A stretch of 54,996 nt of DNA from Entamoeba histolytica HM-1:IMSS (GCF_000208925.1 NW_001914952.1:1-54996); one strand, 5' to 3'. Positions 11,141-21,537 are shown, numbered from the stretch's first letter. The notes: generated by a model not told the origin, from the sequence alone. Numbers and translations: made by a program.

Positions 11141-12190
11141 ATGCAAGACATTATGAAATTATTATTAAAATATCAACCTCGTTCTTTTGCAAAATTATGT
11201 CATTGGACTGAAACAACAGAGTTATTATATAATATAAGTCAAAATGGAAATCCACCACATTTAGTAATCCATGGAACAAATGGAAGTGGAAGATACACTT
11301 GTTGTATGTTATTTTTAAAAGAGATTTATGGTAGTGTTGTATTAGAATTAGGACAAGAAAAGTATGAAATTGATGAAGAACATGAAATAGTTTTGAAAGT
11401 ATCTCCATTTCATGTTGAATTTAATCCATCACAATATGGGTTAAGAGATAGAATTACATTACAATTTATCATTGATAAAATGAAAGTTGGTTCTCAACAA
11501 AAAACACTTATAATTCACGAAGCTGACAAACTCACTAAAGAAGCTCAATTTGCTGTAAGAAGAGCAATGGAAACAGGCAATTGGAGATATGTCTTTATCA
11601 CAGAGAATATTTCTGCAATGATGAAACCTTTACGTTCAAGATGTTTAGATATTAGAATAGAGCTTCCAACCTATGATGAAGTAGATAGATTAATAACGAA
11701 CATATGTCAACAAGAACATACTCATATAACCCAAAAAGATAAAGAAATGATATTAAATTCCAATAACGGTAATTTAAGAACAACATTAATCACTCTCTTT
11801 GTATATATTCAAACTAAACACTTATTTAAACCAACTTGGAAAATATCTTGTGAACTTATTGTCAAAACAATCGTTGTTACTCCAAATGTTGAAGTCATTC
11901 CAAAATTAATTCGTCCTAAATTATGTGAGTTTATTGAGAATGGTCTTTCACCATCATTAATATTAAAAGAAATTTTTACTTTATGTATGAATTCAAACAT
12001 TGACCAATTGTATAAACTTGGTGTTGTTGAAATAATTCATAAATTTGTTTGTTATTCTTTTTCTCTTATTATTCAACCAATCATCTTCTAATTAAATTAG
12101 GACAAGTCATTAAAACAAGGACAAAACCCATGGATTCATGTAGAAAATGCAATCACAGCTTTGATGACTTTATTTTCTGCTCACAAATGA
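11141..12190 (+). CDS. RFC3: Replication factor C subunit 3 (yeast Rfc5 type), one intron
   Basis: Best model is join(11141..12046, 12101..12190), 331 residues. It is an AAA+ clamp-loader subunit that helps load PCNA at primer-template junctions. Seen: P-loop-like GTNGSGRYT (residues 45-53), IIHEAD in place of a DExx Walker B, QFAVRRAMETGNWRYVFITE and the RSRC motif. Removing the 54-nt GTTTGT...TAG intron (phase 0) replaces a hydrophobic read-through end with DKSLKQGQNPWIHVENAITA and a further nine residues, which fits the helical C-terminal collar of RFC3. The Walker A Lys is Arg (R51), so ATP binding may be weak. The read-through form would end at 12091. Confidence 0.88.
12047..12100 (+). 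other. Spliceosomal intron in RFC3 (54 nt)
   Basis: Starts GTTTGT and ends ATTAG, phase 0. The in-frame continuation restores the family C-terminus. Confidence 0.8.
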
Positions 12191-12695
12191 CTTATTTGAT
12201 TGTATTATTACTGATATAAAAAAATTATTTGAAATTATGTTAATCATTTCAGTGCAAAAATTGTAAGAACTTCTTCCAAAAACGATTAACTAAAATTGTC
12301 TTATATTTCCTGAGTTGTTCCAATTCAATCCCATACACTATTTATAGAAAATGGCAAAAACTTTCTTAAAAAAAGTAAACACCTATCATTTTTTCCAAAT
12401 AAAGTAAAAAAAAAAGAAGAAAATGTACTAGGGTTTTATTTTTTGAATTAATTTTTTTTTATTAATCTGCGATTAGAATAACAAACAAATATAATTTTCC
12501 TGTTTTTTGTTCTGGAATAAAAATAACCCTGTCTCTTTAATTCTTTACTAATAAAAAAACTATAAATGACAAGTAAATTACAATAGCAAAGTTCTAATAA
12601 AGAACTTTGTAGAATAACAGAACCACGAATTATTTTTGGAGAATAAAAAAGAAAAAATCAAACTGAAATCAACTTCAAAATTCTATATATGAGAA
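12191..12695. other. 505-bp intergenic region with a perfect palindrome
   Basis: No gene seen. It is AT-rich with poly-A and poly-T runs, plus the 9-bp inverted repeat at 12587-12609 and an INR-like CAAAATTCTA just before the next start. Confidence 0.55.
12587..12609. repeat. Perfect inverted repeat, 9-bp arms, 5-nt centre
   Basis: CAAAGTTCT (12587-12595), centre AATAA, AGAACTTTG (12601-12609). It contains a GAAC core on each strand and lies 87 nt upstream of the ankyrin-TBC start codon. It could be a dimeric regulator site or an mRNA hairpin. Confidence 0.6.
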
Positions 12696-14217
12696 ATGGA
12701 GATTGATAAGAAGATTGAACCTTGTATCAACCGGCAACCAGCAGTTATTTTGAAAAGAAGTGTAACAGGTAATATGGCTTTTGATATTATCAATAACGGT
12801 GATGTTAATGAACTTAAGAATTTTATTTGTAATGGTGGTGATGTTAAAAGTAAAAACAGTAATGGTATAACAACATTAATGTTGGCGTGTGGTTCTGGTA
12901 ATTTTGGTATGGTAAAAGTTTTATTAGAATTTGGTAAAATGAATATTACAGACCGTTTGTTTTTTATTAGTAATACAATAATTGAGCAAGTAGACCAACG
13001 AATTAGGTGATAATAAAGGGAGAAATTGTTTACATCATTTATGCTTAGGAAGACATGAAAATCCAGAGATATTTCATATTATTCAACCACGATTTCTTAT
13101 TCAAATCAAAGACAATGATGGAAAGATACCATTAGAATATGCGGTCCAGTTACAATTACCTTTGTTGGTTAAATTAATATTAGATATTGGTAATTATACC
13201 GATGTGAAATTATGTTATGATTTTAGTAATAACGTTATTGTTAAACCAGACAATGCAAATAGATATGGATTTGTTGTAGACTCAACAGAAAAGTCAATTC
13301 CTTTTATTCTTGCACAACAAACAAAACAACAAATAAAACAAATGACACTTCGTCTTCCAAAGTGGGAAAATATGATTTTGTTATTAAAGAAAGGTGTATT
13401 TCATCCCAAATTTGTTAATAGAATGTACAAAGGAATGCCTGATGAAGTACGTAGTGAAGTATGGAAATTATTATTACTTAAAGATGTAGATTATGAAACA
13501 TTAAAAGATGAATTTAATAGATTAAATCAACCATACACAAAAACACCTATTGACAAACAATTGGATTTAGATGTAAAACGAACATTTCAATTACATTATA
13601 CTTATAAAGTACCATATGGAGGTAATCAGAAAGTGTTATTTAATATTTTTCATGCACTAGCTTCAAGAACAGAAAATTTAGAATTTACTCAAGGAATGAC
13701 TTGTGCACCATCTATTTTAACATTATTTCTTGATGAATATAGTTCATATGCAGGAACTGTTCAATTTTTAGGGGAAAAATATCGTTTAAAAGAAATGTTT
13801 AGTAATTTTAATTTACTAACACGATGTTGGAATATCACTCGATTATTATTACAAAAAAGAAATCCTAAACTCGCACAAAAATTAAAACAACTTGGTATTA
13901 TTGACCAACCATTACCATTTTTTATCTTTGATTGGCATTATACATGGTTTATTAACGCATTTAATTTTGAGTTAGTATTAAGAATATTTGATGTTATTAT
14001 CTTAGAAGGATTTTATGCATTATTTTCTGTTGCAGACACTGTATTTCATTTCTTAGAAAATGAAATATTAAATGTTCAAAACACTAATGTATTACAACAA
14101 GAACTTAAAACACCATTAGTATTATTAAAACAGCCACCAACTGTAAATCAATTTATGAAATATATGGAAAAACATAAAATCAAATCAAGTGAAATTGACT
14201 CACTCTTGAAATTGTAA
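12696..14217 (+). CDS. Ankyrin-repeat TBC (Rab-GAP) protein, one intron
   Basis: Best model is join(12696..12954, 13007..14217), 489 residues. Without splicing, the first exon stops at 13010. Removing the 52-nt GTTTGT...TAG intron joins ITD to RDNKGRNCLHHLCLG in frame and completes an ankyrin block (residues about 28-165: GITTLMLACGSGN, NKGRNCLHHLCLG, DNDGKIPLEYAVQL). The TBC domain follows (about 215-440). Its start GMPDEVRSEVWKLLL, the Arg finger (R278 in LDVKRTF) and the Gln finger (Q315 in FTQGMT) are all present, so it is likely an active GAP for a Rab GTPase. The Rab partner is unknown. Confidence 0.88.
12955..13006 (+). other. Spliceosomal intron in ankyrin-TBC gene (52 nt)
   Basis: GTTTGT to AATTAG, phase 1. 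An earlier TAG at 12991-12993 would give a stop within five codons, so 13006 is preferred. Confidence 0.8.
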
Positions 14218-14342
14218 ATTGTATTATTCTTCTCTTTCTAAAAAGAAAGTAAAATTCATTAATTCATGTATTTTTATTTAATTAACATTATTTTATTATT
14301 GTTATCTTATATTAAAATAAAATCATTTATTAATTATTTTAA

Positions 14343-14706
14343 TTATTCTGTTCCAATTAATTTAGATTGTTGTTGTTTGTCTTTTTTTAATTGTTTTAAA
14401 ATTTCTCTTTTTTTCTTTAATGACCTTTTTTTTCTTAAACGCTTTTTTTGGTTTTGTTCTCTCTTTTTCATGAATTGAATATTTTCTTTACGTACCCTTT
14501 CTGATATTTCTTCTAATGTCTCTTTCTAAAATTTGTAAGTCTTTTTTTATTTTTTTTTTCATTTAATTCACTTCTTTATTTTTGTTACAAACTAATTTCT
14601 TATTTTCTTGTTCTTCTTTTTCTTCTTTTATATGTTGTTCTTCTAAATATGCTTTATAATCATCACTTCCATGTTCTGTAATACTTTTAATTATTGACTC
14701 ACTCAT
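14343..14706 (-). CDS. Small Lys-rich protein, one intron, unrecognised
   Basis: Model: complement of exon 1 (14706..14593) and exon 2 (14525..14343), 98 residues. Exon 1 starts MSESIIKSITEHGSDDYKAY and is acidic/helical. A 67-nt intron (GTTTGT...TTTTAG, phase 0) separates it from exon 2, KETLEEISERVRKENIQF followed by a run of KKR-type basic residues and ending KLIGTE. Neither exon alone is a convincing ORF; the perfect phase and consensus splice sites are the support. The basic coiled tail suggests an RNA-binding or nucleolar protein, but I do not recognise the family. It is convergent with the ankyrin-TBC gene (125 bp apart). Confidence 0.7.
14526..14592 (-). other. Spliceosomal intron in the 98-residue gene (67 nt)
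   Basis: On the minus strand it starts GTTTGT (14592) and ends TTTTAG (14526), phase 0. Confidence 0.7.
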
Positions 14707-14815
14707 ATCAATTTAATTTACTTTAATTATTTAGTTTTGTTAAATCCTTTTTTAATTTTATTATAAAAAAAATGTTATAAAAATTAATAAATTCTTACCA
14801 AATCCATTAAATCAT

Positions 14816-16102
14816 TTAAAGATAACGCTCACAGATCAACAAAGGAAGAAGGAACAAAAAAGTGAAGAAGAGTGCATAAATAAGACAAGCTAGTGTTTCT
14901 CCATAAAATTTTATTAATACATTCATTCGCATAAAAGTTAATGTTTTAGAAATTCCTTCTTTATAATTATTATACAATGAATGTTGCTCAATGAAATGAA
15001 CAATCTCGTCAATGACAAGATCATTATAAAACTCTATTCCTTCTTTTATACTACCTCCAATTTTTGTTATTTTTTGATAAATTGTATTAGATGATTGTTC
15101 TTCTATTTTTTCTTGTTCTGGAATAAGTTCTACTTCTTTATTATTATTAAATATTGTACGATAAAAATTAATAATACTATGTTTTGTAAATCGAGCACCA
15201 TCTAATATAACTGATATCAATTTGTTAAAATAAAATACCATTCCTCTGATTATTTTAATGAATTTTGTTTTGATGACACTACATAAATGAATGATACTTT
15301 GTTTAATAACAGTTATATATGACATTTGTTTGGATTTAATTGTTTCAGTTTCTGTAGTTTCTTGTTTTGACTCTTCTTCTTTTTCTTCAATAATTGGAAC
15401 ATATTCTTCTGGAATAACAACAACTTCTTCTTCAATAGTAATTGGTTCTTTATTATCATTTTGAATAGGTTTATTAATTTCTTCTTTAATGATTTCTTCA
15501 AACTCTTGACTACCATCTTCAATATTCAAATATTCACTCTCTTCTTCAACATCAGCTACTTCTTCTTTTTCTTCATTTGAGCTACCAAAGTATTGTTTTA
15601 ATTTGTTATATAAATCAATTGTTTTGTCTTTGGCAACTTCATAGGCAATACTTGTTTGTTCTTTAATGTTAATATAAACTTCATGGCCTTTCTCTAATGC
15701 AGAACTCAATAAAGTTTCTCCTTTTTCTTTAGTATATTCTACACCTTGTTCAATTTTGTCTTCAACAACTTTAATTGTTTCTTTTGCTTTCTGTGCCCCT
15801 TTCTTTGTGTATTCTATAGCTTTATCTTTAATTTTTGCACCTGTTTCTTTAACTTTATTGGCTCCTTTTTTTGTATATTCGATTGTCTTTTCTTTAATTT
15901 TTATACCTGTTTCTTTAGCCTTATCATAAAAATTTTCAGTTTCTGGTGTAATTTCATTTTCTTCAAATTGAAAATCAAGAGGTTCTGGTGTAATAAATGT
16001 TGGTTCTTTTTCTAAAACGGCAATCTCATTAACTGGTGCAATAGTAAACAAGGTGGTGATACTTGTGAAAATTACTGCAGCAAAAGCTAGATACTGATTC
16101 AT
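14816..16102 (-). CDS. Secreted or membrane protein with 22-residue amphipathic repeats
   Basis: 428 residues, ATG at 16102. The N-terminus MNQYLAFAAVIFTSITTLFT is a signal peptide or anchor. Three consecutive 22-residue repeats (63-84, 85-106, 107-128; first unit KETGIKIKEKTIEYTKKGAN plus KV) form an 11-mer-type amphipathic helix like apolipoprotein, perilipin or LEA proteins. Residues about 180-260 are acidic (EEKEEVADVEEE). Two basic/hydrophobic helical stretches follow, and a strong C-terminal membrane segment (LACLIYALFFTFLFLLPLLI) ends in ERYL. I do not recognise a family; lipid or membrane association is inference from the repeats. It is divergent from the KREL protein gene (272 bp between starts). 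Confidence 0.75.
   Translation of the reverse strand: MNQYLAFAAVIFTSITTLFTIAPVNEIAVLEKEPTFITPEPLDFQFEENEITPETENFYDKAKETGIKIKEKTIEYTKKGANKVKETGAKIKDKAIEYTKKGAQKAKETIKVVEDKIEQGVEYTKEKGETLLSSALEKGHEVYINIKEQTSIAYEVAKDKTIDLYNKLKQYFGSSNEEKEEVADVEEESEYLNIEDGSQEFEEIIKEEINKPIQNDNKEPITIEEEVVVIPEEYVPIIEEKEEESKQETTETETIKSKQMSYITVIKQSIIHLCSVIKTKFIKIIRGMVFYFNKLISVILDGARFTKHSIINFYRTIFNNNKEVELIPEQEKIEEQSSNTIYQKITKIGGSIKEGIEFYNDLVIDEIVHFIEQHSLYNNYKEGISKTLTFMRMNVLIKFYGETLACLIYALFFTFLFLLPLLICERYL
15719..15916 (-). repeat. Three tandem 66-bp units coding 22-residue repeats
   Basis: Protein residues 63-128 of the gene above: KETGIKIKEKTIEYTKKG, KETGAKIKDKAIEYTKKG and the more diverged KETIKVVEDKIEQGVEYTKE. Confidence 0.75.
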
Positions 16103-16324
16103 ATGATTTCGGTTCTAAATAATCTAGTTTTAATCTACAAAACGAAAATAACCAAAACCCTTAATTTTTCTCTTTTTTCTCTTTTTTAATTTACATTTTT
16201 CTCTTTTTAATAACTTCATATTAAAAAAAAATTTTAAACATCCAATAATTTCAATGAAATATTTAACGTTATATATAACATTATTTATACTTAATAAACA
16301 CAGAAACATTAAACAATTCCTTAA

Positions 16325-16359
16325 TGGAACTAAGAATTTATTCATGAAAAAGAACTAAA
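16325..16359 (+). promoter_or_regulatory. Two GAAC-type elements before the KREL protein gene
   Basis: GAACTAAG at 16327-16334 and GAACTAAA at 16352-16359, both within 50 nt of the ATG at 16375. They resemble the Entamoeba GAAC element with a shared TAA extension. Confidence 0.4.
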
Positions 16360-16374
16360 AAGATATAATTTTTT

Positions 16375-17907
16375 ATGCTATTATTTGTTATCTTGCATAT
16401 TATTTATTCTTGTCAAGGGAATTTTGTTAGTAAATGTAGTGACCAAGATTTGAATGAATTAAATAGTCAATCACGTCATGTGATGATAATGATTCTTCAT
16501 GAAGAGAATAAAGATTTTATTGATAAATATGAGAAGTTTGCTCAAAAGAATCAAGATTTAGATGTGGATTTTAAATATGCTTTAAAGGAAAATAGTCAAC
16601 AAATTATTAAAGAAAGAGACATTTCATTATACCCTGCTTTTATTATCATTCGTCATCACAGTCAAAAAGATATGATTTTGCAGGGAGGATTTGATTTAGC
16701 TAAATTACAACAATTTTTTGATATTTCAACATTACCTATTATATCCTATTTTATGGACCAATCTAGACTTAGTATGTATTCAAATAAACAATATACTTCT
16801 TCTTTTGTTTTTGAAAGAAACAAAGATATTATATTTAATCCATTCTTTAATGAATTTATTTCTACTTCTTATTCACTTGCTCCATTAACTGATAATAAAT
16901 TCTATTATACAGAAACTGGCATTCCACAATTTCAATTGTCATATTTAGATAATATGCGTTATTCTGATGAAACAGAGAAATTAGTTTATAGTGCAAAATC
17001 TAATTTAACTATTCAATCATGGATGTATCGAGTTGCTTTACCTTTGTTTCAACCTATTAATGAAGATATAAAAATGATATTGAAAAGGTCTGGTATGAAT
17101 GCAATTATTATTGTTGATAATGAAATTAGTAAAATTGACTATCTCAATTTTGTCTCTATTGCTCGAAGTATTAGAGGTCATCTTGGGTTATTATATTGTA
17201 CTAAAGGTAGTTATTATGACCATCAAATTGGTGGTAATTCAAGAATTAGAGTTGTTAATTCAGATTTTAAGAAAATAGATGAAGGTATTATTGTTGAAGA
17301 CGTTATTAAGAAGCATACTACAAACGATAAAATTGGAGATCTTAGAACATTCAAAGAAATTGATGCTGAAACTAATCCATTATATGAGGTTGTTAAAATG
17401 ATGCTTAATTCTGGACAATATTCTCAATTATTTGATAACGAACATTATAAACCTTATATTAATATTTTCATGCAAATTCTTGCAAATAAAACATTATCAA
17501 CAGATGTATATTCATTATTGAATCAGTTTAATAACATTGACTTTTCTTCTGATGATTCTGATGTTGATGAAATTATTGATTTCCTTAAAAATGATAAATT
17601 ATGGAATGTTCTTGATGCTATTCAATTCAAAGATATTCCTCAAGAACATCTCATCTTTATTAGTAATGCTCGTCGTTTAATTCATGATGAGTCTGCTTCC
17701 AAAACATTAGAAACAATTGTTAGAAGAGCATTCAGGTCTGAGGTTGTGAAACAATTCTTTAAAAATCATCCAGACTCTGATTCAATTTCATCAAATGAAG
17801 TATTTGCCTTATTAGAACAACCTGAAGTTAAAGTTATAGTAGATGATATTAAAGAATTAATAAAAACTGTTGATGAAAAAAAATTATTTGAAAAACGTGA
17901 ATTATAA
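16375..17907 (+). CDS. ER-lumenal thioredoxin-fold protein lacking CXXC, C-terminal KREL
   Basis: 510 residues. The N-terminus MLLFVILHIIYSCQG is a signal peptide. Residues about 30-125 follow a thioredoxin pattern (MIMILHEENKDFIDKYEKFA, then SLYPAFIIIRHH with the cis-Pro position, and a closing helix DLAKLQQFF), but the position of the redox CXXC has no Cys pair (LHEENKDF). A second possible thioredoxin-like unit follows, then a helical C-terminal half. The last residues KREL fit a KDEL-type retrieval signal. Likely a non-catalytic PDI-like chaperone of the ER; substrate unknown. Confidence 0.75.
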   Translation: MLLFVILHIIYSCQGNFVSKCSDQDLNELNSQSRHVMIMILHEENKDFIDKYEKFAQKNQDLDVDFKYALKENSQQIIKERDISLYPAFIIIRHHSQKDMILQGGFDLAKLQQFFDISTLPIISYFMDQSRLSMYSNKQYTSSFVFERNKDIIFNPFFNEFISTSYSLAPLTDNKFYYTETGIPQFQLSYLDNMRYSDETEKLVYSAKSNLTIQSWMYRVALPLFQPINEDIKMILKRSGMNAIIIVDNEISKIDYLNFVSIARSIRGHLGLLYCTKGSYYDHQIGGNSRIRVVNSDFKKIDEGIIVEDVIKKHTTNDKIGDLRTFKEIDAETNPLYEVVKMMLNSGQYSQLFDNEHYKPYINIFMQILANKTLSTDVYSLLNQFNNIDFSSDDSDVDEIIDFLKNDKLWNVLDAIQFKDIPQEHLIFISNARRLIHDESASKTLETIVRRAFRSEVVKQFFKNHPDSDSISSNEVFALLEQPEVKVIVDDIKELIKTVDEKKLFEKREL

Positions 17908-18257
17908 ATCATTTTAATTCATTTAAATATTTGTATTTTGGCTTTATTTTATGTATCTTTTGTTATTAACAAAAGACTATTTTAATAGACATTTATTCAT
18001 TGACTTCTATTCTAATTAATAATTATTGTATTTGATTCTATTGAATATATTTCTTTGGTAACATTTTTATAATTTGGAGTTTTTATAGTCAAATTATAAA
18101 CAGCTAATAGAAATAAGACTAATTTGTCTCACATTGATTAAACATAATAACAATTTCTTTAATAAATAAGAAAAGAGAGAATTAAAATAAAACACATACT
18201 TTTAAAAAGAATTAACAAACAACACAATAATGTAAGTCAATAAAAGTATTCAATTAT
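17908..18257. other. 350-bp convergent intergenic spacer
   Basis: It lies between two converging 3' ends (KREL protein and S1P lyase). AT-rich; no gene or structured element seen. Confidence 0.6.
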
Positions 18258-19072
18258 TTAGATAACATCACAATATTGAGCAATAACTTGACTCACCATA
18301 TCTTCAAGAGTATCAATGTCAGGAAGACTTGACGTCATTCCATAAACTGGTGCCCATACATTGTATTTAGGATTTTTTGGGTCTTTTCTAATGATATCTA
18401 GTGCTTTATTTAAATCTTCCATGAATTGTTTTTCACATCCAATAGTTTTTTCTGTTACACAAAAATGAACAGCCGCAGGGAATTGTAATGTATTAAATTC
18501 CCATTGAAATTCTTTATTCATACAATCACTAACTTTATAAATATTTAGATCTGTTGTAGTAAATGCAACTACTGGTGTATCTTGTTCCATATCATTTAAT
18601 ATTTTAATATTACTCANNNNNNNNNNNNNNNNNNNNNNNNNNNNNNNNNNNNNNNNNNNNNNNNNNNNNNNNNNNNNNNNNNNNNNNNNNNNNNNNNNNN
18701 NNNNNNNNNNNNNNNNTCTCCAATAACTTCATTTCGTTCTGGATTACCTGCATAAAATGATCCTGAAATGTGTTTTGTTTTAATTTTCTCTGCATCATAT
18801 TCAAAATACTTCTTCAAAAGTTCCATCATTTTTTCCTTTGAATATCCAACTTCTGGGATTTCTGTGTAGTTTTCAAATTCTTTAATACGTAATGATTCTC
18901 CTATACTAGTTGTTGATTTCTTAATTTCTTTTTGAATGACATTGTGAATACCAGTTGCTCTGGTAATTCCTTTAAATAATTGTGAATAGATATTATATAA
19001 CGTTTCTTTACATGGTAAAAAATAAGAAATAATCCATCCAATAATTCCACCAATGATTATCTCTCCAATCAT
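18258..19072 (-). CDS. SGPL1: Sphingosine-1-phosphate lyase, interrupted by an assembly gap
   Basis: Start ATG at 19072, stop at 18258. The N-terminal part has a membrane segment (IIIGGIIGWIISYFL) and then the family region ISGSFYAGNPERNEVIG. The C-terminal part (TPVVAFTTTDLNIYKVSD, TLQFPAAVHFCVTEKT, WAPVYGMTSSLPD) matches the end of PLP-dependent S1P lyases. The enzyme cleaves sphingoid-base phosphates in the ER membrane to a fatty aldehyde and phosphoethanolamine. The 100-N block at 18617-18716 stands for the missing centre with the PLP-lysine. The family is about 540-570 residues and only about 235 are visible, so roughly 300 codons are absent. The frame is open on both sides of the gap. 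A GAAC element lies 16 nt upstream of the ATG. Confidence 0.85.
18617..18716. other. Assembly gap (100 N)
   Basis: Exactly 100 N, the usual placeholder for a gap of unknown size. It falls inside the S1P lyase gene. Confidence 0.99.
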
Positions 19073-19087
19073 TACTTCTACTTTTTA

Positions 19088-19095
19088 AGTTCATT
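19088..19095 (-). promoter_or_regulatory. GAAC element of S1P lyase
   Basis: On the minus strand the sequence is AATGAACT (19095-19088), an exact match to the described Entamoeba GAAC element, just upstream of the ATG at 19072. Confidence 0.55.
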
Positions 19096-21537
19096 AGGTT
19101 TTATTTTGTGTTATATAAGAAAGGACAATGTCCTGTTATTCTCTATGGGATTTCCCGAAGTGAAAAGATGAAAAAAGGGAATGTTAATGGTTGAAATGAT
19201 ATTTACATTACAAATAAAAAACCTGTAGAAAAACACTTTTCTTTAATTCTTATTTATAAATAGAAGTGTTATTCTTCTATTCTTTCTCTTATTTTGAAAA
19301 AAAAACTCTTTTTACTTACTTTATCTTTTCTTTAATATGCCATTTGGAATGAACTTATCTCAACAAAACATTTTCTTGTCATTTTTATGTGACACGTAAA
19401 AAAATTTTGAAAAGCCAAATAAAAATCTCATTACAATAATTATATTTTGTTACTAAAAAAGAACAGAAATTAAACTCTATCTGTCTGATAAATTTTGTGG
19501 AATTTGATTACATTGAACACAATCAAAATGACAAATAGAAAGTCATTATCATAAAAAATTATCTTTGAAATAATCAATTATATTGGAGATTTAAAGTAAA
19601 TAGTTTTTTATATAAAATTTTTAATTAACTTGATTTTTGTACTTCATCAGATAAAAATGTTGAATTTTTTAATTTTTTTTTTTTTAACTTACTATTTCAT
19701 TCATTTCCTTTGACTTTAACAATATTAAAATTTAAATATTGTTTCTTGGAAATAACACTTTAAAGGTTTATATTTTTATTAAATAATGACATAACAAGAT
19801 TGATTCTATTTGAAAGGTAATACCCTAAAGTAAAGTTATTAAGATTAATAAAATAAAGAGAATTAAATGACATGAAAAGACATGATATAATTAAATAAAT
19901 CAAAACACTTGTTCATCAAGAATTAAGTGCAAATATATGAGAAGAGAAATTAAGTGAAATTTATAATTGAGAATAAACATAAATTTGACATTCAAAAATT
20001 ATGAATAAAAAAAATATTAAAATAATTGACTTAGGATATGTTTATCTTTCTATTTTTCATGTTTATAGTATCAATAATAGTATTTACTATATTTGTATTT
20101 AAAACAAGTAAAATGTTAAGTATTTAAAATATTATTTTCTTATTCTCTTTTTTTTTTGTTAATGTTATATCCTTTTTTCATCTGTTATTTATTCTTCAGT
20201 AATTTTATTATTTCAATTATATTTTTTAAACCATATTGATGTATTTCATATTAATTAATAAATATTTAATAATATTGAATGATTCAAAATGTTATTGTTT
20301 TTAATTTCTATTTATTTATCTAATATCCCCAGTTATTAACTTAATACAATATTTATTATATATTATATCATAGTTATTAGTACCATAATTATTTTATTCA
20401 TTTATTATCCTTCCCTCTTTACTTATAATTAATAGAAATAATTTTATCATTACATTCAAATGTTTAATTAGTTTATAGTTACGTTATTTATTACTTAAAT
20501 GTTACATCAGAGTATTTAATTATATTATAATTTAAAACATAATCCTTTTAATACACTCAATAATTTTATTGCCCAATTAACGTTTACATATTTTTCTTTC
20601 TTTTTTTAAATTCATTCTTGCCATTATTTTATGTTTCATATTACCTTTTATTATGAACAAATCATTTTAACTTATACTATGTTTTTAATAATTCAATATC
20701 AATTTGTAATAGAAAATTAATTTTTTTTTGTAAATTTCATACTATGGGATATTGTAAATAATTTTTATATTATTTGTTATTGTCATAAAACTATTTTTTA
20801 TGTATTAGATATTTGAATATTATTCAATAATACATTATTCTTTTATTTTTTACTGATTCATTTCTTTTATTATTATTATTTATTTCATTTTTTGTATTAC
20901 TCTTATCTTCTTTTATTCATTATTTTTCTTTTTAATGACATAAATTCTTTTTAATAAGTGTTTAAATTTCACTATCATCTAAGTAATTTTTTTTAGTTCT
21001 TTCTCTTTTTATCTTTACTATTATTTCAATCGAAATAAACCATGTTGAAGAAACTAATTCACTCACTTCTCAACACTATGAAATCTAAAGGTTAATCAGA
21101 TTTGATTTATTTTTCTTTACTCTTATTTCTATGTATTTTATTTCAAATAACTTTGACTGTTTATTCCACTCTTTATATCTTCTTTCATCATGCTAGTTAT
21201 CCATTAGCATAAACTCTTATTTATCTTCTTGTATAAACATCATTTATCTTTATTCATTAACTTCTTTTTTTGGTTAATGACTTTTATCACAAAAAATTTG
21301 TTGTTATTCATTATATTTATTATCATTCATTATTTCCATTCTGAACTATGTATTTTATGAATTTATTTGTAAAATAATTATCATTTAAATTTTATTCAAA
21401 CAATCTTAAATCATTTTTTTTTGAAAAGCATAAGAAAAATAATTAAATGTCTAAAATTAATAATTTCGTTTTTAATAGAGTTAAAATAAGAAAATAACCA
21501 ATAGAACTAAGAAGATCTCTGAAATAGAAAAGAAGAG
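19096..21537. other. 2.4 kb divergent intergenic region
   Basis: It lies between the divergent starts of S1P lyase and the TBC1D23-like gene. A/T runs dominate; no ORF with a recognisable pattern, no RNA gene and no LINE/SINE-like text was seen. The GAACTAAG at its right end is listed separately. Confidence 0.55.
21504..21511 (+). promoter_or_regulatory. GAAC-type element of the TBC1D23-like gene
   Basis: GAACTAAG, 26 nt upstream of the ATG at 21538. Confidence 0.4.

Noticed and set aside
15746..16015. 89-codon Phe/Cys-rich plus-strand ORF
   Set aside because: Antisense of the Lys/Glu-rich repeats in the membrane protein gene.
18610..18804. ORF through the N block in a second frame
   Set aside because: Open only because N codons are not stops; the S1P lyase frame is the supported one.
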